Positions 54,179 through 61,900 of a stretch of 64,000 bases of DNA are shown piece after piece (position 1 is the stretch's first letter; every line of letters begins with the position of its first letter). The position numbers and the translations under genes were made by a program. This stretch comes from CAYNZV01 sp965217095 (lineage in GTDB: Bacteria; Latescibacterota; UBA2968; UBA8231), in assembly GCA_965217095.1 (NCBI GenBank), contig OZ244235.1, positions 3,286,001-3,350,000 on the forward strand. Reading direction: 5' to 3'. The notes under the pieces were generated by a model. It made no database searches. It saw only the letters and a list, made by a program, of their open reading frames with translations, and had not been told where the DNA came from.

Positions 54179-54907
54179 ATGAGCGAAGAAGCACGGGCTG
54201 AACTGGCACCTACCGGAGTCCTGCGCGCCGGCATCAACCTGTCCAACTTCCTGCTGGTCACGGGGGAAAGCTCTGGTGGCGAGCCTGAGGGGGTCTCCCC
54301 GGACATCGCCCGCGCCGTGGGCGATCGCCTGGGCGTCGAGGTGGAATACGTGGTGTTCGACACCCCGGCGCAACTGGCGGACGCGGCGGTGGAAGATGTG
54401 TGGGATATCGGCAACCTTGGCGCCGAACCGGAGCGCGCCAAGACGATCGCATTCACCGCCGCCTACGCAGAGATAGAAGCGACCTATCTGGTGCCGGCCG
54501 GCTCATCGATCCAAGCTGTCGACGAGGTGGACCGCGAGGGGGTGCGCATCGCCGTTTACGGGCGCGGCGCCTACGGGTTGTGGCTGAGCGAGAACCTCAA
54601 GCAGGCGGAGCTGGTCAAGGCGGAGGGTCTCGACGAATCTTTCGACCTCTTCGTCAAAGAGGAGTTGGATGCCCTGGCGGGTCTGCGGCCCCGCCTTACC
54701 ACGGATGTGCAGAAGCTGCCTGGCGCGCGGGTTCTCGAAGGCCAATTCACGGCCGTGCAACAGGCGATCGGTACCAAGCCGGAGCGAACGGCCGGCGCCG
54801 CGTTTCTGCGCGGGTTTGTCGAGGAAGCCAAAGCCAGCGGACTGGTGGCGGAGCTCATCGAAAAACACGGTGTAACAGGCAAGCTGACGGTGGCGCCGGC
54901 GGCCTGA
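54179..54907 (+). CDS. Periplasmic-binding-protein-like (SBP_bac_3) protein without signal peptide
   Basis: 242 residues with the extracellular solute-binding protein family 3 fold: GVLRAGINLSNFLLVTG, GEPEGVSPDIARAVGDRLGVEVEYVVFDTPAQLADA, then IAFTAAYAEIEATYLVPAGS and AGAAFLRGFVEEAKASG. No signal peptide and no permease or ATPase gene nearby, so it may bind a small ligand in the cytoplasm as a sensor. It starts 22 bases after the HDOD stop without a clear ribosome site. Confidence 0.82.
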   Translation: MSEEARAELAPTGVLRAGINLSNFLLVTGESSGGEPEGVSPDIARAVGDRLGVEVEYVVFDTPAQLADAAVEDVWDIGNLGAEPERAKTIAFTAAYAEIEATYLVPAGSSIQAVDEVDREGVRIAVYGRGAYGLWLSENLKQAELVKAEGLDESFDLFVKEELDALAGLRPRLTTDVQKLPGARVLEGQFTAVQQAIGTKPERTAGAAFLRGFVEEAKASGLVAELIEKHGVTGKLTVAPAA

Positions 54908-54928
54908 GCGTCTGCAGCTGAGGACAAC

Positions 54929-55699
54929 ATGACGGTACTGAGCGAAGCCGATCACAGTTTTTTCAAGGAGAACGGGTACATCCTGCGGACGGATCTGCTC
55001 TCGGAGGAGGATCTCGCTCGATTCATCCACCTCTTCGACCGGGACCGCTCGGAGCACCACTACCGATGGCATCCCTACTCCTATCATCAACGGGCCAATT
55101 ACGATGTGCTGGTTACCTCACCGGAGTTCGACGAGGCGGTTCGACACACCAAGGTCTTTGCCGCCATCGGAGAGCTCATGGGTGGCAAGACCTGCTTCGG
55201 CGAGTTCGGTGCCCGCTACATGGACGAATATGAAGGTGAGCTCCACCGCGGCTGGCACCGGGATCGTCCTCATTGGCCCGAGCACGCCTACCGCATGGAT
55301 TACATCCAGTTCATGCTCTACCTGACTGATGTCGGGCCGGATACGCACTGCTTCTCGATTTCGCCCGAGTCGATTGCCGACCCGGTCCTCAAGGAAAAGG
55401 AAGACCAGCTGGCAAGAGGGGGAATCGTCGACATCGAAGGGCCCGCGGGTTCCGTTTGCCTGTTCAATGTTGCCGTGCTGCACACGGCGACGACCCGCAA
55501 GACGACTAAAGAGCGCAAGACGCTGCAGATTTATTACGGTCATCGAGATCGCGCCCCGCTGGCCAACGACTCGGTGATTCCGCCCCGCTTTTGGAAACAC
55601 GATCCCGACCCCGAGACGCGGGCGTTTTACGGCAATCTCAACGAGGTCACGAGAATCTACATGAAGTCGTTCGGGGTCGAAGAGACGACGGCGTCGTAA
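54929..55699 (+). CDS. Phytanoyl-CoA dioxygenase family protein
   Basis: 256 residues, complete. H-x-D is in RGWHRDRPHWPEHAYRMDY (about residues 108-112), and the distal His in FNVAVLHTATTRKTTKERKTLQIYYGHRD (about 186), with Arg for 2-oxoglutarate. TGAGGA precedes the ATG; 21 bases after the SBP gene and 35 before the Dabb gene, so in one operon. Probably hydroxylates a small molecule in the same pathway as the neighbouring enzymes; the substrate is unknown. Confidence 0.9.
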   Translation: MTVLSEADHSFFKENGYILRTDLLSEEDLARFIHLFDRDRSEHHYRWHPYSYHQRANYDVLVTSPEFDEAVRHTKVFAAIGELMGGKTCFGEFGARYMDEYEGELHRGWHRDRPHWPEHAYRMDYIQFMLYLTDVGPDTHCFSISPESIADPVLKEKEDQLARGGIVDIEGPAGSVCLFNVAVLHTATTRKTTKERKTLQIYYGHRDRAPLANDSVIPPRFWKHDPDPETRAFYGNLNEVTRIYMKSFGVEETTAS

Positions 55700-55734
55700 C
55701 GAGCGCAAGACCGTAGCGTGGCTGAAAGGAAACC

Positions 55735-56034
55735 ATGATCGAGCACATCGTGTTGTTGAAGCTCAAGGAAGGGGTCACGCCCGAGCAGACGCAGGCGGTT
55801 CTGGAGGGTTTGCAGGCGTTAATGGGAAAGCTGCCCGGCATCGTTTCCGTTACTGGCGGGGACAACATGAGCCCGGAAGGGAAGTCACGCGATTTCAGCT
55901 GGGGGTTCACCATCAGGTTCGAGGACGTAGCGGCACGGGACGCTTACTTGCCGCATCCCGATCACAAGGCGGTAAGCGCAAGCACGATCCGTCCGATCGC
56001 GGATGACGTGCTGGTGTTCGACTACAGTACTTAA
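55735..56034 (+). CDS. Dabb family stress-responsive A/B-barrel protein
   Basis: 99 residues, full length for a Dabb domain: IEHIVLLKLKEGVTPEQTQAVLEGLQALMGKLPGIVSVTGGDNM, SWGFTIRFEDVAARDAYLPHPDHKAVS, and the end IRPIADDVLVFDY. AAAGGA is six bases before the ATG. Dabb proteins dimerise into a ferredoxin-like barrel and often help cyclisation or stress tasks; some sit beside sugar-degrading enzymes. Operon member. Confidence 0.92.
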   Translation: MIEHIVLLKLKEGVTPEQTQAVLEGLQALMGKLPGIVSVTGGDNMSPEGKSRDFSWGFTIRFEDVAARDAYLPHPDHKAVSASTIRPIADDVLVFDYST

Positions 56035-56078
56035 CAACTGTGGCCCCGTTGGGCCGCAAAAAAAGGAGCGGATGAACT

Positions 56079-56809
56079 ATGAACATAATCCTGATCGGCT
56101 GTGAGTTTGCGGGCAAGACGACACTGGCCGCGGATATCGTGGACTGGTTCGAGGAGAACATGGGGTACAGCAGCCATTTTCACGACCACTTCACGATTCC
56201 TTCTACGAGCTGACCGACGACGCGGGTGCCAGCTACAAAGCGGCCCATCCCCAGGTCAAGGAGATGTTCCAACGCTTCCTGATGTCTTACCACACATCGG
56301 AGGGGTTTTACAGCGCTCCCGATCACCATCTAATGGGGTTCCACATCGAAGAAGCGGTCTACGCACCGCTCTACTACGGCTACGGCGGCCCGGATTCGGG
56401 CTCCCCCATGCGTTCTCCGGAGGGGCAACGGACCGAGATGGCACGACACACAGAGGAAGAGATCCTCAAACATGCGCCGAATACGATTTTGGTGCTGATG
56501 AAAGCAACGCCAGAGGTGATCAGGGAACGGATGGCGGCTAACATCTTCCCTGACGCCGAGACCCTCGCCCAACAAAAGTTGTCCAAGATCTTCGGAGAGC
56601 CCACCCGAGGTGTCGTGCTCGAGAAAGACGTGGAACATGTGCTCGCGCGCTTCGAAGAGGAGTGCGAGGCAAGCCTGATCAAGAACAAGCTGGTGCTCGA
56701 CACGACCGCTGCCACCGTCGAGGAGACCATGGCGGAGTTCCTAGAAGGCTCAATGCCGCTCATGACAGACGCAGACAAAGCCCGCTTTTCCGAACATGGA
56801 AGTGGGTGA
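56079..56809 (+). pseudogene. P-loop nucleotide-binding protein, copy 1 with one-base deletion
   Basis: Reads MNIILIGCEFAGKTTLAADIVDWFEENMGYSSHFHDHFTIPST, then loses frame at about 56206, where copy 2 has GACGGAG and this copy has TACGAG (one G missing). The restored frame is intact to the end (EMFQRFLMSYHTSEGF ... APLYYGYGGPDSGSPMRSPEGQRTEMARHTEEEIL) and stops at 56809. GGAG lies ten bases before the ATG. About 85 per cent identical to copy 2 by eye. Inactivated, or a base-call error. Confidence 0.85.
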
Positions 56810-56895
56810 AGGCGCGGCGGAAACGAGATGAAGCAACGGGTTCTGGGGAGGACCGGTGTGGCCCGTCGGGCCGAAAAAAAAGGAGCGGATAGACT

Positions 56896-57627
56896 ATGAA
56901 CATACTCTTGATTGGCTGTGAGTTTGCGGGCAAGACGACGTTGGCTGCCGAGATTGTGGACTGGTGCGAAGAGAATCTGGGTGGCAGCAGTCATTTCCAT
57001 GACCACTTCACGATTCCCTCGACGGAGCTGACCGATGAAGCTGGCGCCAGCTACGCGGCGACCCATCCTCAGGTGAAGGAGATGTTCCAGCGCTTCCTGA
57101 TCTCCTATCACGCGTCAGAGGGGTTTTTCAGCTATCCCGATCACAACCTCATGGGTTACCACATCGAGGAAGCGGTCTACGCGCCGCTCTATTACGGCTA
57201 CGGCGGCCCGGACTCGGGCTCCCCCATGCGCAGCCCCGAGGGGCAACGGACGGAGATGGCACGACACACGGAGGACGAGATTCTCCGGCACGCGCCCAAC
57301 ATGGTTCTGGTGTTGATGAAAGCGACACCGGAGGTGATCAGGGAGCGCATGGCGGCCAACTTCTACCCGGACGCCGAAACCGTCGAGCGCCAGAAGATGT
57401 CGAAGCTCTTCGGAGAGCCCACCCGGGGTGTGGTGCTGGAGAAAGACGTGGAACATGTGCTGGCGCGCTTCGAAGATGAGTTCGAGGCGAGCCTGATGAA
57501 GAACAAGCTGGTGCTCGACACGACTACTGCCACCGTCGAGGAGACCATGGCGGAGTTCCTAGAAGGCTCAATGCCGTTCATGACAGACGCGGACAAGGTC
57601 CGCCTCGCTGCACAGGGAAAATCCTGA
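56896..57627 (+). CDS. P-loop nucleotide-binding protein of unknown role, copy 2
   Basis: 243 residues. Walker A is GCEFAGKTT (G-x4-GKT) at residues 8-16; FHDHFTIPSTE follows as a possible substrate loop, then a central block DHNLMGYHIEEAVYAPLYYGYGGPDSGSPMRSPEGQRTEMARHTEDEIL, and VLVLMKATPEVIRERMAA, a strand-helix like kinase LID regions. The layout suggests a nucleotide or metabolite kinase, but no textbook family fits. Operon context (Dabb, PhyH before; aldo/keto reductase 17 bases after) suggests action on the same metabolite. Function undescribed to my knowledge. Confidence 0.75.
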   Translation: MNILLIGCEFAGKTTLAAEIVDWCEENLGGSSHFHDHFTIPSTELTDEAGASYAATHPQVKEMFQRFLISYHASEGFFSYPDHNLMGYHIEEAVYAPLYYGYGGPDSGSPMRSPEGQRTEMARHTEDEILRHAPNMVLVLMKATPEVIRERMAANFYPDAETVERQKMSKLFGEPTRGVVLEKDVEHVLARFEDEFEASLMKNKLVLDTTTATVEETMAEFLEGSMPFMTDADKVRLAAQGKS

Positions 57628-57644
57628 GGGCACGAGAGTGTGAG

Positions 57645-58634
57645 ATGAAGCAACGGGTTCTGGGGAGGACCGGTTTGAAGGTGAGCGAGCTCAACCTTGG
57701 GGCGGCTTTTGTCAGCAAGGGAGAACAAGGCGCCGACGGTGCCACCGCGACGGTGCGCCGGGCGCTCGAGCTGGGCATGAACCTGGCCGACACCTCCGCC
57801 GACTACGGCGACAGCGAAGAGGTGCTCGGCCGGGCGCTGCACGAGATCGGCGAGCCTTGCATCGTCTCCACCAAGCTGGGGCCGCCATCGGGCTGGGCCG
57901 ACTTCGATCCGAAAGACAAGGACCAGCTGCGACGGATAGTGGAACGTAGCCTCAAGAATCTGCACCGCGACGTCATCGACATCATGATGATCCACGAGCC
58001 GGATCGCCCAAGACAGTTCGATTGGTACGACGATGACATCTCCTTTCAAGGTCCGGTGGTGGAGCTGCTCAACGAGCTCAAGGGAGAGGGAGTGATCAAA
58101 TACACCGGCATCGGAGGCACAGCGATCTACGAACTGACACGCTTGGTGGCTACCGGTGCGTACGACGTGGTGCTGACCGGCTTCAACTCCAGCCCTCTCT
58201 GGCGCGACTCGTTGACTACGGTGATTCCGGAAGCGAACAAACAGAACATGGGTGTGTTCATGGCGTCTCCGACACAGCAGGGGTGGCTTGTTAAGAAATA
58301 CCCGCAGGTCTACGACGGGGCGCGCTGGCTCAGTCCGCAGCGGCGGGAACAGCTAAAAGCGCTCTACGACTTCGTGGACGAGATCGGCATCGAGCTGCCG
58401 GTGTTGTGTCTGCGCTGGGCATTGGCGGTGGAAGGGGTTTCCACGGTGTTGACCGGACCGCGGAACATCGCCCAGCTGGAACAGAATTACTCCGCGACCG
58501 AAGAGGGGCCATTGCCGGACGATGTTGCGAAACGTCTGGATGAGATCTACGAGATGGTACCGTATCGACCGTTCGAGGAGCCGGCGCCGGCCTGTTTCGA
58601 ACGGGAGTACTGGGGTCAGGGGCCGTTGCGGTAA
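57645..58634 (+). CDS. Aldo/keto reductase
   Basis: 329 residues. Catalytic tetrad of the AKR family in sequence: Asp and Tyr in NLADTSADYGDSEEVLG (about 45-52), Lys in CIVSTKLG (about 76), His in IDIMMIHEPDRP (about 110). LRWALAVEGVSTVLTGPRNIAQLEQN is the family C-terminal signature of the D-threo-aldose/galactose dehydrogenase-like type. Ribosome site is weak (GAGAG). It follows copy 2 of the P-loop gene, and a stub of its 5' end remains after copy 1. Probably oxidises or reduces a sugar. Confidence 0.93.
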   Translation: MKQRVLGRTGLKVSELNLGAAFVSKGEQGADGATATVRRALELGMNLADTSADYGDSEEVLGRALHEIGEPCIVSTKLGPPSGWADFDPKDKDQLRRIVERSLKNLHRDVIDIMMIHEPDRPRQFDWYDDDISFQGPVVELLNELKGEGVIKYTGIGGTAIYELTRLVATGAYDVVLTGFNSSPLWRDSLTTVIPEANKQNMGVFMASPTQQGWLVKKYPQVYDGARWLSPQRREQLKALYDFVDEIGIELPVLCLRWALAVEGVSTVLTGPRNIAQLEQNYSATEEGPLPDDVAKRLDEIYEMVPYRPFEEPAPACFEREYWGQGPLR

Positions 58635-58712
58635 CGCGGTTGAACGACAACCCGATTCACAGGGGGAAGCCCTGGACGGGTAACCCGAACATCCGCACTT
58701 GGAGCAGAGACC

Positions 58713-60011
58713 ATGACCGATCAGAGCTGGTTCTCCCGCGACCGCTTCGGACTCTTCATCCACTGGGGTCTCTACGCCCTGCCGGCTCGCCATGAGTGGG
58801 TGAAACAGCGGGAGGAGATTCCCGACGAACAGTATGACCCGTACTTCAAGTTCTTCGATCCGGATCTCTACGACCCCCGGCTTTGGGCCAAGGCGGCCGC
58901 CGGCGCCGGCATGAAGTACTTCGTGGTCACTACCAAACACCACGAGGGGTTTTGTCTGTGGGACTCTCAGCTAACCGACTACAAAGCTACCAACACCCCC
59001 GCCGCACGCGATCTCATCGGGCCGATGATCGACGCCTTTCGCGACGCTCAGCTGCGGGTGGGATTCTACCACTCGCTCATCGACTGGCACCATTCGGACT
59101 TCGTCATCGATGACATGCACTCCATGCGCAATCATCCGGATCGAGAGAAGCTCAACAAAAGCCGGCAGCAGCATCGTTACATCGAATATCTGCACGGGCA
59201 GGCGCGGGAGCTCTTGAGTCAGTTCGGTACGATCGACGTGATGTTCTACGACTTCAGCTATCCGGCGAGCGACCAGCGTTGGGGGACGGAAGGCTGGCAG
59301 GGGAAAGGGAGGGAGGAGTGGGAGAGCGAGGAGCTGATCCGACTGACGCGGGAGCTGCAGCCGAATATCGTCGTCAACGACAGGCTCGACCTCAACGATG
59401 TGGAAGGTGGTTGGGACTACCGGACCCCCGAGCAGTTCATGCCGCGGGAGTGGGTGACGATCGATGGCAAGCAGGTGCCGTGGGAAACCTGCCAGACCTT
59501 TTCCGGCTCCTGGGGGTACCACCGGGATGAATCGAGCTGGAAGAGTGTGGAGCAACTGGTGCGCATGCTGGTGGAGGTGGTGAGCAAAGGCGGGAACCTG
59601 CTGTTGAATGTCGGACCCACGGGACGAGGCGAGTTCGACGCGCGTGCCCTCGAGCGGCTGTCCGGCATGGGCGAGTGGATGTTACGCCACGGTCGTTCCA
59701 TTTATGGATGCACCCAGGCGCCGGCGGAATTTGTCGGCTCACCCCAATGCTGCCTTACCTACGATCCGGAGCGCCGGCGGATCTATGCCCATGTCTTCAA
59801 CTGGCCGTTCGAACGGCTACACTTGGATGGTTTCGCCGGCAAGGTAGAATACGCGCAGCTGTTGAACGACGCTTCGGAGATTCAAATGACTGCAGATCCC
59901 GGGCACTACCGCGCCGGCACGGTGGGGGATCGCCAGACCCTGACGTTGAAGATTCCGGTGCGGCAACCCGATATCACGGTACCGGTGATCGAGCTCTTCC
60001 TCAAGTCCTAA
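58713..60011 (+). CDS. Alpha-L-fucosidase-like protein (GH29)
   Basis: 432 residues. The start MTDQSWFSRDRFGLFIHWGLYALPARHEWVKQ and KAAAGAGMKYFVVTTKHHEGFCLWDSQLTDY are diagnostic of GH29. The nucleophile Asp is expected in IDVMFYDFSYP (about 178), followed by LLLNVGPTGRGEFDARALERL and GRSIYGC. No signal peptide, so it would release fucose from imported oligosaccharide. GGAGCAGAG precedes the ATG. Followed 27 bases later by the (alpha/alpha)-type protein. Confidence 0.92.
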   Translation: MTDQSWFSRDRFGLFIHWGLYALPARHEWVKQREEIPDEQYDPYFKFFDPDLYDPRLWAKAAAGAGMKYFVVTTKHHEGFCLWDSQLTDYKATNTPAARDLIGPMIDAFRDAQLRVGFYHSLIDWHHSDFVIDDMHSMRNHPDREKLNKSRQQHRYIEYLHGQARELLSQFGTIDVMFYDFSYPASDQRWGTEGWQGKGREEWESEELIRLTRELQPNIVVNDRLDLNDVEGGWDYRTPEQFMPREWVTIDGKQVPWETCQTFSGSWGYHRDESSWKSVEQLVRMLVEVVSKGGNLLLNVGPTGRGEFDARALERLSGMGEWMLRHGRSIYGCTQAPAEFVGSPQCCLTYDPERRRIYAHVFNWPFERLHLDGFAGKVEYAQLLNDASEIQMTADPGHYRAGTVGDRQTLTLKIPVRQPDITVPVIELFLKS

Positions 60012-60038
60012 CCTTTTCATAGCTGCGAAAGGCCTCCC

Positions 60039-61832
60039 GTGAAGACAGTCAGCGTTTCAACATCCGACTCCCGCCCCGTTCCCGAGTGGGCTGTGAGCCA
60101 GCGCCACCTTATCGACGTCATGAACACGGCGGCTCCCAACTTTCAGGAGCGTTACACCCGCGAGGACGGCACCCTGATCTGGCGTGACGAATTCGGGGGT
60201 ATGGACGGTTCGGACGACGGTTACGAGAGTTTCTACAACTGGCCTTTGTTCTACGCCCTCGGCGGCCGCGCCGACATGGAGGAGCGCAGTCGTTTCCTGT
60301 GGGATGCCGTCACCCGGCAGTTTACCGCCTACGGACTGGTGCATCGGGAGTTCGACGGGTATTACGATTGGATGCACCACGGGGAGTCGTATCTCTACTT
60401 CTACTTCTTTGGCTTGGCCGACGCCAACCGCCAGTTAGAGCGGGCGCGCAACTTCGCAAATATGTACACCGGGGCCGATCCGGACGCACCCAACTGGGAT
60501 GCGGAAAAACGGATGATCCGCTCGCCCATCAACGGCAGCCGCGGTCCGCACTTCAAATACACCTGGGATGACTGGTCCACCTGTCGCTGGGATCTGGCCC
60601 AATACCAGGTGCCGTTCGATGATCTCGACGTTCCGACGGAGATGCGCGAGTTTCGCGGCGAAATCGTTCCCATCGCCGACTGGAAGGAGGACCGGGTCTA
60701 CGAGGTGATCCTTGAAGCGCTGAACGAACGCCAGATGCACGGCGACGTGCCACTCAACCTGGCGGGCACGAGCCTGGTGACCAACGCCTACATCTACACC
60801 GGCGAGGAGGGTTACCGGAAGTGGGTGTTGGATTACCTGGAAGCCTGGGCCGAACGCATCGAAGCCAACGACGGCCTCTGTCCCGACAATGTGGGTCACA
60901 GCGGCGCGATCGGAGAAACGCTGGATGGAAAATGGTATGGGGGGTATTACGGTTGGAGCTGGCCCCACGGATTCATGAACATCATCGAATCTCTGAATAT
61001 CGCTGCGATGAACGCGGTGCTGATGACCGGCGACATGAGCTACCTGGAGATTCCCCGAGGCCAGTTGCGGAGGATGTTAGACCTCGGCCGCGTCGAAGAC
61101 GGGCGTTTGCTGATGCCGCATCGGCACAGCGACCGGGGTTGGACCGGTTACAGTCCGGTGAAGCCGCGGTTTCTGGTGCCCCTCTGGTATGTCTCCCAGG
61201 ACGAGCAAGACCTGACGCTGATCGAGGGACTTCCAGATTGCAGCACTCACTGGCCGATTCTCGACGGGGACGGCGACGCTTTCCACAACGGCCCGTGGTA
61301 CAGCTATCTCCGCGGCAGGAACTCGGAGTACCCGGGGCAGCTGTTGCAGGCGCAGCTGGATGAGGTGAATGAGCGAATCGAGCTGCCCGACGAAGGAGAG
61401 CCGAGCACCTGGAACGTGCACCACTGGCAGCGGCGCAATCCGGTGTGCACGACGGCGCTGGTGCAGATGACCACCGGAGGACCGGACCCGATCTACCACG
61501 GCGGTCTGTTACATACTCGTTTGCGCTATTACGATCCTCAAGCGGGACGGCCCGGCTTGCCGGAACAAACGGCGGCGCTGGTCAGTGCGATCGAAGCGGA
61601 CAAGGTAACCGTGGAGCTGGTGAATCTGGATGCAGGGGAACCGCGGCGGATTCAGCTACAGGCCGGGGCGTTTGCCGAGCACGAGTTCACCGAGGTAAGA
61701 GAAGCGGGCACCGACCAGGTGCATCAGATCGATGGATCTCACGTCGAGATCGAACTGGCGGCCGGAGGTCAGGGCAGGTTCGAGATCGGAATGCGCCGCT
61801 ACTGCAACCGGCCTACCTACGCGCAGCCGTAA
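60039..61832 (+). CDS. Large (alpha/alpha)-barrel-like protein (paralogue of 36037-37986)
   Basis: 597 residues, GTG start with GAAAGG upstream. Helix-pair repeats with aromatic loops (YESFYNWPLFYALGG, WDAVTRQFTAYGLVHREFDGYYDWMHHGESYLYFYFFGLAD, NVGHSGAIGETLDGKWYGGYYGWSWPHGFMNI) suggest a six-hairpin glycan-active barrel, then a C-terminal beta domain (VELVNLDAGEPRRIQLQAGAFAEHEFTEV). Acidic residues in the YDWMHHGES and DSDR-type loops could be catalytic, but none is certain. Last plus-strand gene before the convergent beta-helix gene; with GH29 it may act on the same oligosaccharide. Confidence 0.75.
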   Translation: MKTVSVSTSDSRPVPEWAVSQRHLIDVMNTAAPNFQERYTREDGTLIWRDEFGGMDGSDDGYESFYNWPLFYALGGRADMEERSRFLWDAVTRQFTAYGLVHREFDGYYDWMHHGESYLYFYFFGLADANRQLERARNFANMYTGADPDAPNWDAEKRMIRSPINGSRGPHFKYTWDDWSTCRWDLAQYQVPFDDLDVPTEMREFRGEIVPIADWKEDRVYEVILEALNERQMHGDVPLNLAGTSLVTNAYIYTGEEGYRKWVLDYLEAWAERIEANDGLCPDNVGHSGAIGETLDGKWYGGYYGWSWPHGFMNIIESLNIAAMNAVLMTGDMSYLEIPRGQLRRMLDLGRVEDGRLLMPHRHSDRGWTGYSPVKPRFLVPLWYVSQDEQDLTLIEGLPDCSTHWPILDGDGDAFHNGPWYSYLRGRNSEYPGQLLQAQLDEVNERIELPDEGEPSTWNVHHWQRRNPVCTTALVQMTTGGPDPIYHGGLLHTRLRYYDPQAGRPGLPEQTAALVSAIEADKVTVELVNLDAGEPRRIQLQAGAFAEHEFTEVREAGTDQVHQIDGSHVEIELAAGGQGRFEIGMRRYCNRPTYAQP

Positions 61833-61900
61833 GACACCTTCTCTGCAAACCCCGCGGGAGCCGGCCGCTTGGCGCAGTTCCGGCGGACGAAAAATGAATA

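Larger units (their letters stand above)
56041..57675 (+). repeat. 818-bp tandem duplication (two units)
   Basis: Unit 1 is 56041-56858, unit 2 56859-57675. Each holds a GGCCC...GGGCC stem, an A run, GGAGCGG, a P-loop gene, and ATGAAGCAACGGGTTCTGGG, the first codons of the aldo/keto reductase. Unit 1 ends after GACCGGT, so a ten-codon stub of the reductase (56828-56858) is left. The copies differ at many positions, so the event is not recent. Confidence 0.92.

Noticed and set aside
56041..56070. GGCCCCGTTGGGCC hairpin as a terminator
   Set aside because: On the plus strand it is followed by A residues, not T, and it lies in the 5' leader of the P-loop gene.
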